Assembly (NCBI GenBank): GCA_019915015.1
Contig: JAHBBC010000002.1
Span: 2,604,001-2,668,000, forward strand
Length of the DNA stretch: 64,000 bases
Origin: Auriscalpium vulgare
Lineage: Eukaryota > Basidiomycota > Agaricomycetes > Russulales > Auriscalpiaceae
Reading direction: 5' to 3'
Shown in pieces: positions 45,050 through 55,948 of the stretch (its first letter is position 1; every line of letters starts with the position of its first letter). The notes beneath the pieces are model-generated. The model was not told where the DNA came from and ran no database searches. It was given only the letters and a program-made list of their open reading frames with translations. The position numbers were made by a program, and so were the translations under genes.

Positions 45050-46206
45050 TGATGACCTATCTCGGCGCACAGGCGGTCAGATGGCAAAACAAACCACAAA
45101 ACCAACTCCTGCTGGCTCGAGCGGTGCTAGTAACAGGTTGGGGGCGCGTCCCAGGACCTACAGATGACTCGGGGAGAGGCGTGAACGCTGGGGGGAAGTC
45201 GCTAGGTGACTTGGAGGGCGATAGGACAATGGACAAGGTGATCTGGGATGGAAGTCGACGCTGCTGGTGCGGAACAGGACGTTGCGATGTGTAGCGAGCT
45301 TGAGAATACCTTGCTGGAGGGCTGAGACGATGGGGGAACAAAGGCGAGGACGAGGGGACAAGGGGACAAGGTGATACGAAGGTCGCGACGTAACGCGATA
45401 ACGCTGGACGAGGTGAAAACAATGTGCTCTGCGAAGTTGAAGGCTTGTAAACGTGGGCTCTGCGAAGGTGAAGGCTATAATCTTGGGCGCTGCGAAGTTG
45501 AAGGTCGAGGTCGATGTTGAACGCGATAAAACGATGTTGCAAAGGTTTTAGACGTTGACTCTGGAGGGGAGAAGTTGTCTGATATTCAGTGACCTAGCTA
45601 CCAACAGATATACACGGGAAACATGTCTCTGTGGCTACTGTGAGTCATCTGGTAAGTATGGGGATAGTGAGACATTCTAGAAGGCGTATCCAATCAGAAA
45701 CAAGCATCGCGACGTATCGGAACAGCAAGGCTGTGCTATCTCCATGTGAAACTCCGAGATATGCGGATCGCGACGTATCGGAAACCATCAAACCGGAACA
45801 TTGCTCTGAGACACTGCATCTAGACCGGACCCTGGGACCTGTGGGTGACGTGTCGAGGGGCTGCGCAACGCTAGGACGCTCTGGGAACGAGGTGGGAGGC
45901 GAGGGCAACATGTGGATGTATGCGCGAGACATTGCGACGTGCGCACAGAATGCTAATGGCTGGCTCAGAACGTCTTGGTGACTTGGGGGGCATGTACACA
46001 TGACTTGGGGACTTGTGCAATCGTCCTGCGTGGCCTGGATGGTAGAGAATCGATGGAGACGTCAAGGAGTATAGGCCCGTGTTGCTACAAGTGTGCTAGC
46101 GTCTTGGCTGGAACTGCGAGCGCGATGTGTTGCGATAGTCGATGTTGAGGCGATAGAACGTGCCAAAAATGCGAAAACAGAAGCCACCCGCGCTGGGGGC
46201 GTATCA
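45050..46206 (-). repeat. Gypsy-2 LTR, copy 3 (5' LTR of unit 2)
   Basis: The 1157-bp repeat ends at TATCA 46206 and is followed by the target duplication GCGT (46207-46210). A primer-site candidate lies at 45029-45045. Confidence 0.95.
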
Positions 46207-46210
46207 GCGT

Positions 46211-46805
46211 ATGGTTGGATGGAAAGCACATTAGGACAACTCAACCAAAAGCTAAGTTGTCTCCTCGACGAGTAGGACCCTTCGAAATCACCGAGATCAT
46301 TGGACCAGTGAACTATCGACTCAAGCTTCCACCCACCTGGCGAATTCACCCGGTGTTTCACGCATCCCTTCTAACGCCCTATGTGGAAACCTCCGCTCAT
46401 GGACCAAACTTCTTCGCACCTCCGCCTGAGATTGTCAATGCGGAAGAAGAATATGAGGTTGAAGCAGCCCTAGACGCAAGACTCACGCCCAACAAGCGGG
46501 GCATTCAGTACCTCGTCAAGTGGGTCGGTTATTCTGACTCGGAGAATCAGTGGCTTCCCCGGACGGCTATGACCAACGCCACCGGGGCTATCACAAAGTT
46601 CTACAAGGACCATCCGCGGGCTGTTCGCCCTCCTGCGCTACGTGGACTCATCTATTTTGATGCACTACAAGCTGATCATGCGCTCCAGGAGAAAGCGCGT
46701 CTTAGAGAGGGGGTGATGTCACGAATCGCTCCATTTCTTTCGACTCTCTTGACTGCCATTCACATCCACCATCAATCACGGACCACGATCCAGACTCCTC
46801 ATTAA
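46211..46805 (+). pseudogene. pol: Gypsy-1 Pol C-terminus: GPF motif and chromodomain
   Basis: The frame resumes directly after the Gypsy-2 target duplication with W-LDGKHIRTTQPKAK. RRVGPFEITEIIGPVNYRL is the GPF motif and HPVFHASLLTPY follows. A chromodomain covers about 46452-46640 (YEVEAALDARL, YLVKWVGYSDSENQWLP). Chromodomains in this family can steer integration to marked chromatin. The stop TAA (46803-46805) lies 89 bp inside the 3' LTR, so the last part of Pol is encoded by LTR sequence. Confidence 0.93.
46704..46716 (+). other. Gypsy-1 polypurine tract
   Basis: AGAGAGGGGG followed by TGA lies directly against the 3' LTR and would prime plus-strand DNA. It is also read as codons of pol. 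Confidence 0.7.
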
Positions 46806-47127
46806 TCCGGACCTCTCTAGACTCTTCCATGAAGTTCTATGACGAGGCTGTGTACGCTATTGTTCGCCCTTCTTATTGTTCTCCATTGTCATGGTTCCTT
46901 CCTTATTGTTCCGCACCCTATTGTTCTTCCGTTTACCCTTGTTTGGCTTCACTCAGTATATAAGGACTTGTCTCTCTCCCTATTCCTCAGACTGTTCACT
47001 TCGTCTACACCGTACGCAATACATTGCCTGTGCTGTTGGTCACAGCACTCTCACTTGTCTCATCCCTCTGGTCCGGTCGGTGACTTGGGCGGCTCTTTTT
47101 GTGTGTTCCTTGACGCGAGTCTTGACA
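46717..47127 (+). repeat. Gypsy-1 3' LTR
   Basis: The 411-bp LTR is followed by CTTTG (47128-47132). It has T at three places where the 5' LTR has CpG. Its TATA box is at 46957-46964. Confidence 0.95.
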
Positions 47128-47519
47128 CTTTGCTGCTAAGAGCGAGGACGAAGTACGCGAGGTTCTTTCCACGCTCGAGGATGTCGACTGGGTGGCCTCC
47201 CAGTTGATTGACGGGTCGCTTGGCGGCACCAAGCGAGGTGCCGAGGATGCTGGGGAGGGTTCCGTTGCGAAGAGGTGCGTGTTGGTGCCGTCGCGTCGGC
47301 GCTCACTAACATGCTCATAGGGCGAGGAAATAACTGGCGGCCCCGGTATGGCTCCTATATGGCCCTGTATCTAGTTTCTGTGTCCCTTGCTTGTGCTGTC
47401 CTTTTGTTCATGCTTTCGTGTTGATCGTGCTGTCCCATTGATTGTGCTGTTGATATCTTGCTACATTATGGTTCAATACAGAAAATAATATTTATCGTGC
47501 GATCTAAGAGGATTTGTCT

Positions 47520-47880
47520 GACAAGCACTACAGTGAATCTATGCGGGTCACTGTAGTGCATCCGGGGAACTGTTGTGCACCCGGTGTAGTACATGCGTGC
47601 ACTGTAGTGCATCTGGTGCACTACAGTGAATGTGCACAGAGTACTATCGTGCTTTAGCTACCATAGTGCATTGACAATGAAATATTCACGATGAAATGCA
47701 CTACAGTACATATTGGCTCAGCTGAATGAATATACACTATAGTACATTGCACTGCCCTGCGAGAAATATTCACGACGAAATACACTACAGTACATATTGG
47801 CTCAGCTGAATGAATATACACTATAGTACAATTGCGTTGCCCTGCGAGAAACATATGCACTATAGTGAAAAACTCGCACT
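47520..47880. repeat. Cluster of CACTACAGTG/CACTGTAGTG motifs with an 84-bp tandem pair
   Basis: The 9-base inverted words CACTACAGT and ACTGTAGTG occur in alternating orientation at least six times (near 47527, 47549, 47599, 47618, 47699 and 47783). Within the cluster an 84-bp unit starting GAAATATTCACGA is present twice (47679-47762 and 47763-47846), followed by CACTATAGTG-type words. No gene is seen. It may be a protein-binding cluster or a decayed satellite. Confidence 0.6.
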
Positions 47881-48579
47881 ATCAGGTCTCCCTTTGACAC
47901 CACACACCGCAAACCACACAACCACACTGCCCCTGCCACGTAACGGGGCGGCACAACGTTCAGCGAAGTACAGCGCGGCACAGCGAACCAAGGCGCACTC
48001 GTCCTCTACGAAGGGCGACGAGGTCGGCGGGGAGTAGGCCGAAGAGGCGCGGGGCAAGAGCACGCGGGATGGGCGAGAGCGTGGGAACAGTGAGACAAGA
48101 GACCATAGAGTGTACTTGTATCAGTGATGAAAAATCAATCCACCCTTGGGAGACGACACCCGAGACTTCACAGCTCAAAAACGAGAAACGCAAACCTGTA
48201 GGCGTATTTGGCAAGCCAAGAAGCTAGCAAGGGACATGACCTAAACAAGAGCGAGGTGCAGCGACAGGTGGAACGGAAGTCCCGGCGAAGAGTCTCCAAG
48301 TCGATCCGACTTAGGCGAACACGGCGGGCGAAATATGGGAGCGGACAGGGAGATGACGGCCTAGACTGACGGTATGTGTACTATGTTCTCCATGGGACTG
48401 ACGACTAGCTGTTAGGAGTACGACGGTAGCAGCAGCACGCCCACCTGCGGAGGGCGCGCTATGGTTATGGGTTTTTCGCCAGCAGCCGCACGCTCTCACG
48501 CTCTCTCTCTCTCTCTCTCCTCTCGCCCCAGGCAGTAGAGCACTCCTCACCCCTACCCTAGGCCCCTCCAGCGACTGCA
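47881..48579. other. Gene-free stretch with a CT microsatellite
   Basis: Nothing coding is supported. A run of about 11 CT units lies at 48497-48519. Short frames on both strands show no family resemblance. Confidence 0.4.
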
Positions 48580-48913
48580 GTGGGGGTTATCTCATCAGCG
48601 CGGCGCGAGATCGTTGCCGTCGGCGAAGATGCTGAGAGCGCGCGGGAGAAGGTGGCGGACGTCATCGTGCAGACTGGTGCGTTTCCTCTATCTGGCCCCA
48701 TCATCCATGCCCCCCTTCCCTATGCGCCGCCCCATTTTGAGTGCGCTAGAACCCAGTCGGAGGGGCCAATGATATGCACACTTACATATTTCCTACAGTC
48801 AACCACTGCCAGACAATGCTCCAGAAGGCAGTCGAGTTGAAACCCGCGAGGTCGCCATTATCCGTGCCGAGCTCAACAGTGTGTCCTACAAAAGACCGCA
48901 CTCAACTCTAAGC
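48580..48913 (+). pseudogene. Possible gene fragment with one intron, unknown
   Basis: A frame reading ARREIVAVGEDAESAREKV joins across a GT-AG intron (48677-48798) to a frame reading NHCQTMLQKAVELKPA. Both parts look like charged helical protein. No ATG is found at a suitable place and the frame closes soon after. I do not recognise it. It may be the remnant of a coiled-coil protein or chance. Confidence 0.25.
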
Positions 48914-48976
48914 TTGATGCACTCCACACGGTGTGTCCTACATTGCTCTCATAACGCTTGACCTGACCTCGCGCCA

Positions 48977-49720
48977 TGCACTATCCCCAACTCGTGCAGG
49001 ACCAGAATCATGCCTTACAGATGCTGCAGGACCAACAGTCACTCGCACAGGACTAGCATGTGCACACTCAGGCTGTCGCGCCCCTTGCCCCGCTGCTTTC
49101 GCTCATCCAGGCCTTGCCTCTGCACATCAACCTCGTGCCGCTGCACGCTGCTGTGGTTGAGAAAATGCACCAGGCACGTAAGTTCCATACATCTGGATCT
49201 CCAAAATGAAACAACCCTGTCAAATGATCATTGAGCCATTCAAATGAGCTGTCGGCAGCTTGCAGAGGGTGGTGAGCATCTGCACACTGGTACACTATGC
49301 GGAACTGACATCCTCGCCGCATCTGAGTGAAGCTGAACACCATGTGCCAACGGCTGTCCACACGCCGTCCCCTGAACTGCTGATGTCCAACACTCCTACC
49401 GACGATGTCCACAAGCCGAAGGTTTGGGCCATGAACGCGCATACTACACTGTGATTCCGCCCGACTGCGACATTCTTGGTGACACGTCCCACAGTGGTAA
49501 GCAGCCACGTTCCTAGGTTCTGCGTACCAAATCTGACTGCCGCTCTGGACTGCAGGGCAGGACTTCTGGGCAATCGTGTATATGCCCCCTCCGGGATGGA
49601 AGGCTCAGCCTGTGCAGGTGCCGTTATCAAGAAGAAAGTGTGCGATGCCCATGTATTCATTGCAGATGACGCCTGGGCCAGACATACGGTTCATCCTATT
49701 ACACAATGATGATGATGATG
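48977..49720 (+). pseudogene. Degenerate coding remnant, unknown
   Basis: From ATG 48977 the frame reads MHYPQLVQDQNHALQMLQ and then meets a TAG at 49033. Beyond it the same frame continues with LIQALPLHINLVPLHAAV to a splice-like GTAAGT near 49178. Further pieces (KPKVWAMNAHTTL near 49420, WAIVYMPPPGWKAQ near 49570) lie in different frames. This pattern suggests an old gene broken by stops and shifts, but no family was identified. Confidence 0.3.
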
Positions 49721-50459
49721 AGGAGTGAGCAATTGTAATCAGCAGGTGTTGCCTGGATGATTGATGCAAGCTATGTGGCTGATAGTCTACAATGGGATGG
49801 GTACTGTTAGGCTATTGCTATGCTATAATAGCTTTATTGTATATCCCTTTGCAGACAGCTCAGGCTGTCAATGAACATCAACTTTTGGCCCACACAAGAA
49901 GGATTTAATGGCCGCTGCAAGAACTTCTAGGTAGTACTTACTATACCAAGAATATCAATATGATGGTACATTCACCCAAAAGTTTCTAATACAAGAGACT
50001 ATACAAATTCTAAATAATAATCAGACACCAAGTAACCATGATAATCTCCAAAACATGTCTACATGGCCAGACTTCAATCATGAAATGGCTATCACGCCTG
50101 CTCCTCAAAGCATTGAATCCAATCTCTTCCATGAACAAAATTCTGTAGGTCCAAGATAGTCTCCTGTGCTGACCCCCTGATCCACACATTGCTTGGCCTA
50201 TGGAGACCACTTCTGTGTATAGGAGGAATCCCCAAGAGCAGGCTAGATGGTCCGCAGCTCATCCAGCCATGTTCATCAATTATAGATTGATCTGTAAAAC
50301 CAGTGCAATTCTCCCTCTGTCCCTGAGGTACAGGATTGAGAAGGACCTCTCTTTTCATTTCCTTGACAGACACAGTGATGTCATCTGATGCTGAGACAAT
50401 GCCCTGCTTATCCAGAGAGCATACAGCAGAGCTGACATTATCTGCCCACCCCTTTATTG

Positions 50460-52380
50460 GGTCTGCAACTATAGCCCCGGTGCTTGCATTCCAGACCCGC
50501 ACAGTCCTGTCACCTGATGAGGCAAGGCTCTGGCCATCTGGTGAGAATGCAATAGAGGTGACCCAGTCTGTGTGCCCCTCAAATGGCCCTGCAACCGTGG
50601 CCCCTGTGGTTGCATTCCAGACCCGCACAGTCCTGTCAAATGACCCTGAGGCAATGCTCTGGCCATCTGGTGAGAATGCAACAGAGGTGACCCCGTCTGT
50701 GTGTCCCTCAAATGGCCCTGCAACCGTGGCCCCTGTGGTTGCATCCCAGACCCGTACAGTCCTGTCACGTGACCCTGAGGCAATGCTCTGGCCATCTGGT
50801 GAGAATGCAACAGAGGTGACCAAGGCTGTGTGCCCCTCAAATGGCCCTGCAACCGTGGCCCCTGTGGTTGCATTCCAGACCCGCACAGTCATGTCCCTTG
50901 ACCCTGAGGCAATGCGCTGGCCATCTGGTGAGAATGCAACAGAGGTGACATCATATGTGTGCCCCTCAAATGGCCCTGAAACCATGGCCCCTGTGGTTAC
51001 GTTCCAGACCCGCACAGTCCTGTCCCATGACCCTGAGGCAATGCGCTGGCCATCTGGTGAGAATGCAACAGAGGTGACATCATATGTGTGCCCCTTAAAT
51101 GGCCCTGAAACCATGGCCCCTGTGGTTACGTTCCAGACCCGCACAGTCCTGTCCCATGACCCTGAGGCAAGGCTCTGGCCGTCTGGTGAGAATGCAACAG
51201 AGGTGACCCAGTATGTGTGCCCCTCAAATGGCCCTGCAACCCTGGCCCCTGTGGTTGCATCCCAGACCCGCACAGTCGTGTCCTTTGACCCTGAGGCAAT
51301 GCTCTGGCCATCTGGTGAGAATGCAACAGAGGTGACCCAGTTTGTATGCCCCTCAAATGGCCCTGTAACCATAACCCCTGTGGTTGCATTCCAGACCCGC
51401 ACAGTCCTGTCAAATGAACCTGAGGCAAGGCTCTGGCCGTCTGGTGAGAATGCAACAGAGGTGACATCATTTGTATGCCCCTGAAATTGCCCTGCAACCA
51501 TGGCCCCTGTGGGTGCATTCCAGACCCGCACAGTCCTGTCAAATGACCCTGAGGCAATGCTCTGGCCATCTGGTGAGAATGCAACAGAGGTGACATCATT
51601 TGTGTGCCCCTCAAATGGCCCTGCAACCATGGCCCCTGTGGTAACCTTCCAGACCAGCACAGTCTTGTCCCATGACCCTGAGGCAAGGCTCTGGCCGTCT
51701 GGTGAGAATGCAACAGAGGAGACCCAGTATGTGTGCCCCTCAAATGGCCCTGCAACCCTGGCCCCTGTGGTTGCATCCCAGACCCGCACAGTCATGTCCT
51801 TTGACCCTGAGGCAATGCTCTGGCCATCTGGTGAGAATGCAACAGAGGTGACATAGTCTGTGTGCCCCTCAAATGGCCCTGCAACTGTGGCCCCTGTGGT
51901 TGCATTCCAGACCCGCACAGTCCTGTCACATGACCCTGAGGCAATGCTCTGGCCGTCCGGTGAGAATGCAACAGAGGTGACCCAGTCTGTGTGCCCCTCA
52001 AATGGCCCTGCAACTGTGGCCCCTGTGGTTGCATTCCAGACCCGCACAGTCTTGTCCCATGACCCTGAGGCAAGGCTCTGGCCGTCTGGTGAGAATGCAA
52101 CAGAGGAGACCCAGTATGTGTGCCCCTCAAATGGCCCTGCAACCCTGGCCCCTGTGGTTGCATCCCAGACCCGCACAGTCATGTCATCTGACCCTGAGGC
52201 AAGGCTCTGGCCATCTGGTGAGAATGCAACAGAGGTGACATCATCTGTGTGCCCCTCAAATGGCCCTGCAACCATGGCCCCTGTGGTTACGTTCCAGACC
52301 CGCACAGTCCTGTCACCTGACCCTGAGGCAATGCTCTGGCCGTCCGGTGAGATTGTGATTGAGCTAACATGGCTCCCAAC
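50460..52380 (-). repeat. Array of ~15 nearly identical 129-bp WD40 repeat units
   Basis: Each 43-residue unit follows VTSVAFSPDGQSIASGS-x-D-x-TVRVW, then TTGA-x-VAGPFEGHT-xx. Differences concentrate at the two residues around the Asp after GS and at the two residues after EGHT. Pairs of units recur as larger blocks: the D/K-x-MTV...HTYW plus WDKTV pair appears twice, at repeats 2-3 and 5-6. The last unit is shorter by one residue and a sixteenth is decayed. Confidence 0.9.
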
Positions 52381-52912
52381 CTGAATACTTATCTGTAATG
52401 CTGGCCAGCTTTCAAGCTGACCTTTCCGAACATCAATTGTCTTTGGAAACTGAGTCCTGTGCCATTTGAATATCGGTGAATATTTTGGTGCAAATGGAAG
52501 TGCAGACAGATATATATGAGGTGCACTGTGTGAGATTGCTCCCCCAAAGTATTGCACAAATGCTGTCATGTCATTCACCAATGTATTTAATTCATTCACT
52601 ATCACCAATCTATTTTGCAACTGGATGGGACACCTGTCAGTACTATACCAGTATATATATATTATGAAAAACATACTTCAGGAGCAAGCCACAACTTTAC
52701 AGAAGCCAATAATAGGGGAGCTCAGAGTAGACCGTTTTCGTTTCCGTTTCGTTTTCAAACGCCTTTCGTTTTCGATTCGGCCCGCGGCATAAGTGACCCG
52801 ATGTGTGACAATCGTGTGACTTTAGGTGACGCTCGCGTTGTGCGGCGTCTTCGTGTCTCACACACTCATTCCCTCGCGATACCTCCTTAATCTACACTCT
52901 CCTACTCTCTTA

Positions 52913-54509
52913 ATGCCCCGGAAACGCGGCCGCTCGGACTCCGACCAGCCTGAGACAGCTCCGGGCAAGAAATCCCGTGAGGAGAACATCAGCTGGGGCA
53001 CAAATAAGAAGCCAAATGAGCTGCTCCTGCAGCTCATCACGGAGCTCGAACAGCCGCAAAATCGCAAGGTTATGTTTGGTAACAAGCGTGGTGAGGTATG
53101 CAGGTGGCCCACGCATCATCTGGGCTTTGTTACTGACATCTTTCCAGAAGAAAAGCGGAGAAAGTAAGGTCGCAGCGGGTCAGCGGCTTGCTCGCATCCT
53201 CTGGAAGGATGCTCCGGACTCGGATTTCGTCAGTCTGGGAGCAAAGGTGCTCGGGAAAATAAATCAGTATGTCCATACCCTTATTGGATGCCTCATACGT
53301 GCTCACAGGCTTGTGTAGGCTACGCATCACCTATCACTCCAAGGTTCGGCGCATTAAGTGCACGGGTGGAGGTGTCCTCACTGGGAATGAGGCCATCGTC
53401 GACACAGGTGATGCCGACGATGGTCCAGATGAGTATTTGGTCTGCTACATAGGGCCAGATGGCCCATCCGAGGATACCGATGCACGCCACAAGAATATCT
53501 GGCGTAAGTTCATTTTGTGATCTCCGATGAGCACGCTGGAGGCTAACACATCCTGTGCAGAGGAGATCGAGGCCGAGTTCGCTGTCTTCCCCCGAATTCA
53601 CGCGATCCTTGCCACCCGCCCAAATGAAAACCCGATCATCATCACGACTGGGGTTGGTCCGGACGGTCACCGCACAGTGCACTATCAGCCTCCCGACGAC
53701 GCGCCACCTGTGCGGCAACCGCGCGAAGAGGACATAGACCCCGTCCTACGCGTTCACGATGGCCCGGCGCCTCTCGCGCAAGACTCTTCTGCGACCGCAC
53801 CCGGCCCGGGATCGCCACCGCAGACGCCACACACTCCCAAAGAGAACCGCGTGCCGCCCTCGTCGCAAGCAAGTGCGAAGAAGACTCCCGCACACCTGTC
53901 GGAAGAGAAGCTGGAGAGCTTGAAGGGTCGCTTCAAGCCCACGTCACGCACCGGCATTCAAGACATACTGAAGGAGTCCATCGAGTAAGTAATACTAGTT
54001 GTTGGTAATGCACGTGGACTAATTCATGTGGCAGGCGTAGCTTTGCGGTGTCAAAGGAAGAGAACATCCGCAAAGCTGTCGACAGGCTGCGCGATGACAT
54101 GAATAGTCTTCGCCAAGACGCTCGCGATCGCCACGACCGCCTCTTTCGTGAGCTGCAGATTGGCTTGTGGACGAACGATGAGTATCGCCGCAAGTCGGAA
54201 GCACTTGACGATGACCTTCAGCTGCAGCTTCAAGATCTCCGTGAAAATATATCGCGCCTTCAGAATCCTCCTCTGGTTGTCGCCGCCGCTACGCCCGCTC
54301 GTTCCATCTCACGCACGGGCTCTATGTCAACCGCTGCATCGACGCCTTCATCTCTGCCGCGCGCATCGACACCTCCGGATGATGAGCCCGAGAGCGAGAT
54401 GACAAGCCAGAGAGAAAATAGTCCTCCCTGGGATGAGAGCCAGTTGGACAGAGATCTTGGACGAGGATCATCTGTGGTTCCAGACGAGTTGGAGCGAGGC
54501 TTAGTCTGA
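52913..54509 (+). CDS. Harbinger accessory protein, Myb/SANT-like
   Basis: Proposed exons: 52913-53095, 53148-53266, 53319-53503, 53561-53984 and 54035-54509. Introns are about 50 bp with GT-AG. At the second intron the AG at 53317-53318 is needed; the earlier AG at 53308 would run into TAG. The N-terminus is basic (MPRKRGRSDSD, GKKSREE). It is followed by a compact helical region (ISWGTNKKPNELLLQLITE, GQRLARILWKDAPDSDFV, LGAKVLGKINQLRITYHSKV) that resembles the Myb/SANT-like domain of Harbinger accessory proteins. The C-terminal half is Pro/Ser-rich and then a charged coiled-coil-like stretch (KAVDRLRDDMNSLRQDARD). In known Harbinger elements this partner brings the transposase to the nucleus and to the DNA ends. 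That role is inferred here. Confidence 0.75.
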
Positions 54510-54624
54510 TCATTTTGCTTTTGTCCTTTCTAACTGCAGCCTCTCATTTAATGCTACACAGTCCTTTCTTCTTTCTGATTATATCTCTCTTACTCTTTAC
54601 AATCTCAGATTTAATCTTGTTCAT

Positions 54625-55948
54625 TTATACAAGTCCTGCTCGTTGAGCGGCTACTATTTCTGCCACAAGGCCACGTCTCCTAGCCTCGCAATCATCATCC
54701 TCTGTGATATCATCATCTATAGGATCATCTGGCTCCCCCCTATCGTCCTCTTCCTGAGCACGTGAGTGCCAAGTCGCAAAGCTTGTCCCACTCGCCCATC
54801 CTTCGATGTCGAGCACTGCGTTGTGCAAGATGATGCAACATGAAATCCACCGACACGCTCGTATATGGTCCCGATTGTAACGGATATTGAGCCGTAAGCC
54901 ACGAAGGGATTGCCATCGGCCCTTGAGTGCACCCATGGTGTGTTCAGAGCGAACGCGTAGGCGAGCTACGTGTTTGTCGAATAAGGCATTTGAGCGGTCT
55001 AACGACGCTGGTTTCTTGTGAACTGGGATGGTCCGCGAGCTGACAGGGTACGCAGAGTCACCCCATGCAAACTCGTCACCTCTGAAGAACCAGTCGGTAT
55101 GCTTGACAGCTGCAGTATGCTCAAATGCAGATGCATCATGAGCAGAACCGGTCATGCCAAGCGAATAGTCAACGATTCGTAGATTCGACGGTGTATTGCC
55201 AATCTGTGTACAGATATGTCAGTCAGGAGCTATTAGAAGATATCCAGCATACCTGGACGTTGAACCCATAGTTGCACTTCCTTGTGTAGTACGCGTCACC
55301 GTCGAGGCCGGGGCGACTGTACAGGACAACAATTGTCCCGTCGTACATCACCCATCCCTCCCTCCAGGTGGATCCCGTGAAACCAAGCTGCTCATCAATC
55401 CACCTTTTCTCGACCTCTTTCTCCTCCTCTGTTAGCGGCCGTACAAACATCCCATGCAAGGACATCAGCGCCTCCTGACATCTCTCCGTGTATAGCTCCA
55501 CAGCGCCCTCTGAACAGCCCGCTGCACGGCTGATATCCTCGAGAGATGCGCCATTGCCATAGCGACCCATACGGTACAGGGTCACCGCTAATTGCGTTCG
55601 GATATCCTCCTGCGGGGTGTTCGAGTTGTTCTGGAATACGGGATGACCCTCGATGAGGCCAAGGATAGTGTCGAAGACGTGGGGAGAGACACGGAGCATG
55701 TTGATAAAGCGGTGGTGATGGGCAGGATCCTGTGCATACTCCCATGCAAGCTGGAGATTGCCGGCTTTAACGACGGGAGGACGGGGGTTGATGTAGCGGG
55801 AGGATAGGATGGTGTGAAGGATTGAGCTATCGCGTTGGAGCTGCTCCATCATAGCTGTGGCTGAAGATGGAGGCATGAGTGCCATCTGGATAGCCATATA
55901 TGTGATGTATGCGTCGATAATCTCATCGTGGTAGGTAGCACGGGCCAT
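54625..55948 (-). CDS. Harbinger transposase, DDE superfamily nuclease
   Basis: Two exons, 55253-55948 and 54625-55203, join across a 49-bp GT-AG intron. Start is MARATYHDEI. An N-terminal helix-turn-helix-like part (QLAVTLYRMGRYGNGASLED, ISRAAGCSEGAVELYT) precedes the nuclease. Catalytic candidates are D in WVMYDGTIV, D in GSAHDASAFEH and E in RVRSEHTMGALKGRW. RGDEFAWGDSAYPV and CRWISCCIILHNAV are the other conserved blocks of this family. No stop or shift was found. It should cut and join the element ends together with the gene at 52913. Confidence 0.88.

Larger units (their letters stand above)
10685..46206 (-). mobile_element. Gypsy-2: tandem Ty3/Gypsy array LTR-internal-LTR-internal-LTR
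   Basis: Three 1157-bp LTRs (10685-11841, 27868-29024, 45050-46206) begin TGATG and end TATCA. They separate two internal regions that repeat with a period of 17183/17182 bp. The outer ends are flanked by GCGT (10681-10684 and 46207-46210), so the array occupies a single insertion site. Each unit carries, on the minus strand, gag-protease, RT and RNase H-integrase genes, with a 9468-bp insertion between the last two. The only difference I found between units is one A in an A-run near 22210. Without the insertion one element would be 8872 bp. The simplest origin is unequal recombination between LTRs of one insertion; an assembly duplication is the alternative. Confidence 0.9.
4551..47127 (+). 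mobile_element. Gypsy-1: Ty3/Gypsy chromovirus, interrupted by Gypsy-2
   Basis: Two 411-bp LTRs (4551-4961 and 46717-47127) start TGTCA and end TGACA. They are flanked by the perfect 5-bp duplication CTTTG (4546-4550 and 47128-47132). Order inside: a tryptophan-rich frame, gag, then pol with protease, reverse transcriptase, RNase H, integrase, GPF motif and chromodomain. The chromodomain at the pol end places it in the chromovirus branch of Ty3/Gypsy. Removing Gypsy-2 and one GCGT leaves 7051 bp. Pol is broken only by Gypsy-2, and the RT, RNase H and integrase catalytic motifs are present, so the element was probably active until that insertion. Confidence 0.95.
3316..47333 (+). pseudogene. 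Paralogue of the first gene, split in exon 3 by a 42.6-kb transposon nest
   Basis: Proposed exons are 3316-3473, 3527-4205, 4262-4550 resuming at 47133-47274, and 47321-47333. The introns (3474-3526, 4206-4261, 47275-47320) are GT-AG and keep the frame. The start is ATG at 3316 (MAENERILASMDLL). Exon 2 encodes a repeated acidic block (two LDDEA/LDEEA-EMED units) and a Ser/Thr/Pro-rich tract. Exon 3 carries the family core: WFKSGRK, RTWRGWWTAMQPAWR, LRKGGKKG and VWWTF. The retrotransposon enters after TGGACCTTTG at 4550. The frame continues after the second CTTTG at 47128-47132 with AAKSEDEVREVL and DVDWVASQLIDG, and ends in the basic tail KRARK. Apart from the insertion the gene looks intact, so the insertion seems to be the disabling event. 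The encoded function is unknown. Confidence 0.8.

Noticed and set aside
50336..52384. Long open frames on the plus strand opposite the WD40 array (for example 50336-51484)
   Set aside because: They mirror the 129-bp repeat periodicity of the minus-strand WD40 units and have no independent family features.
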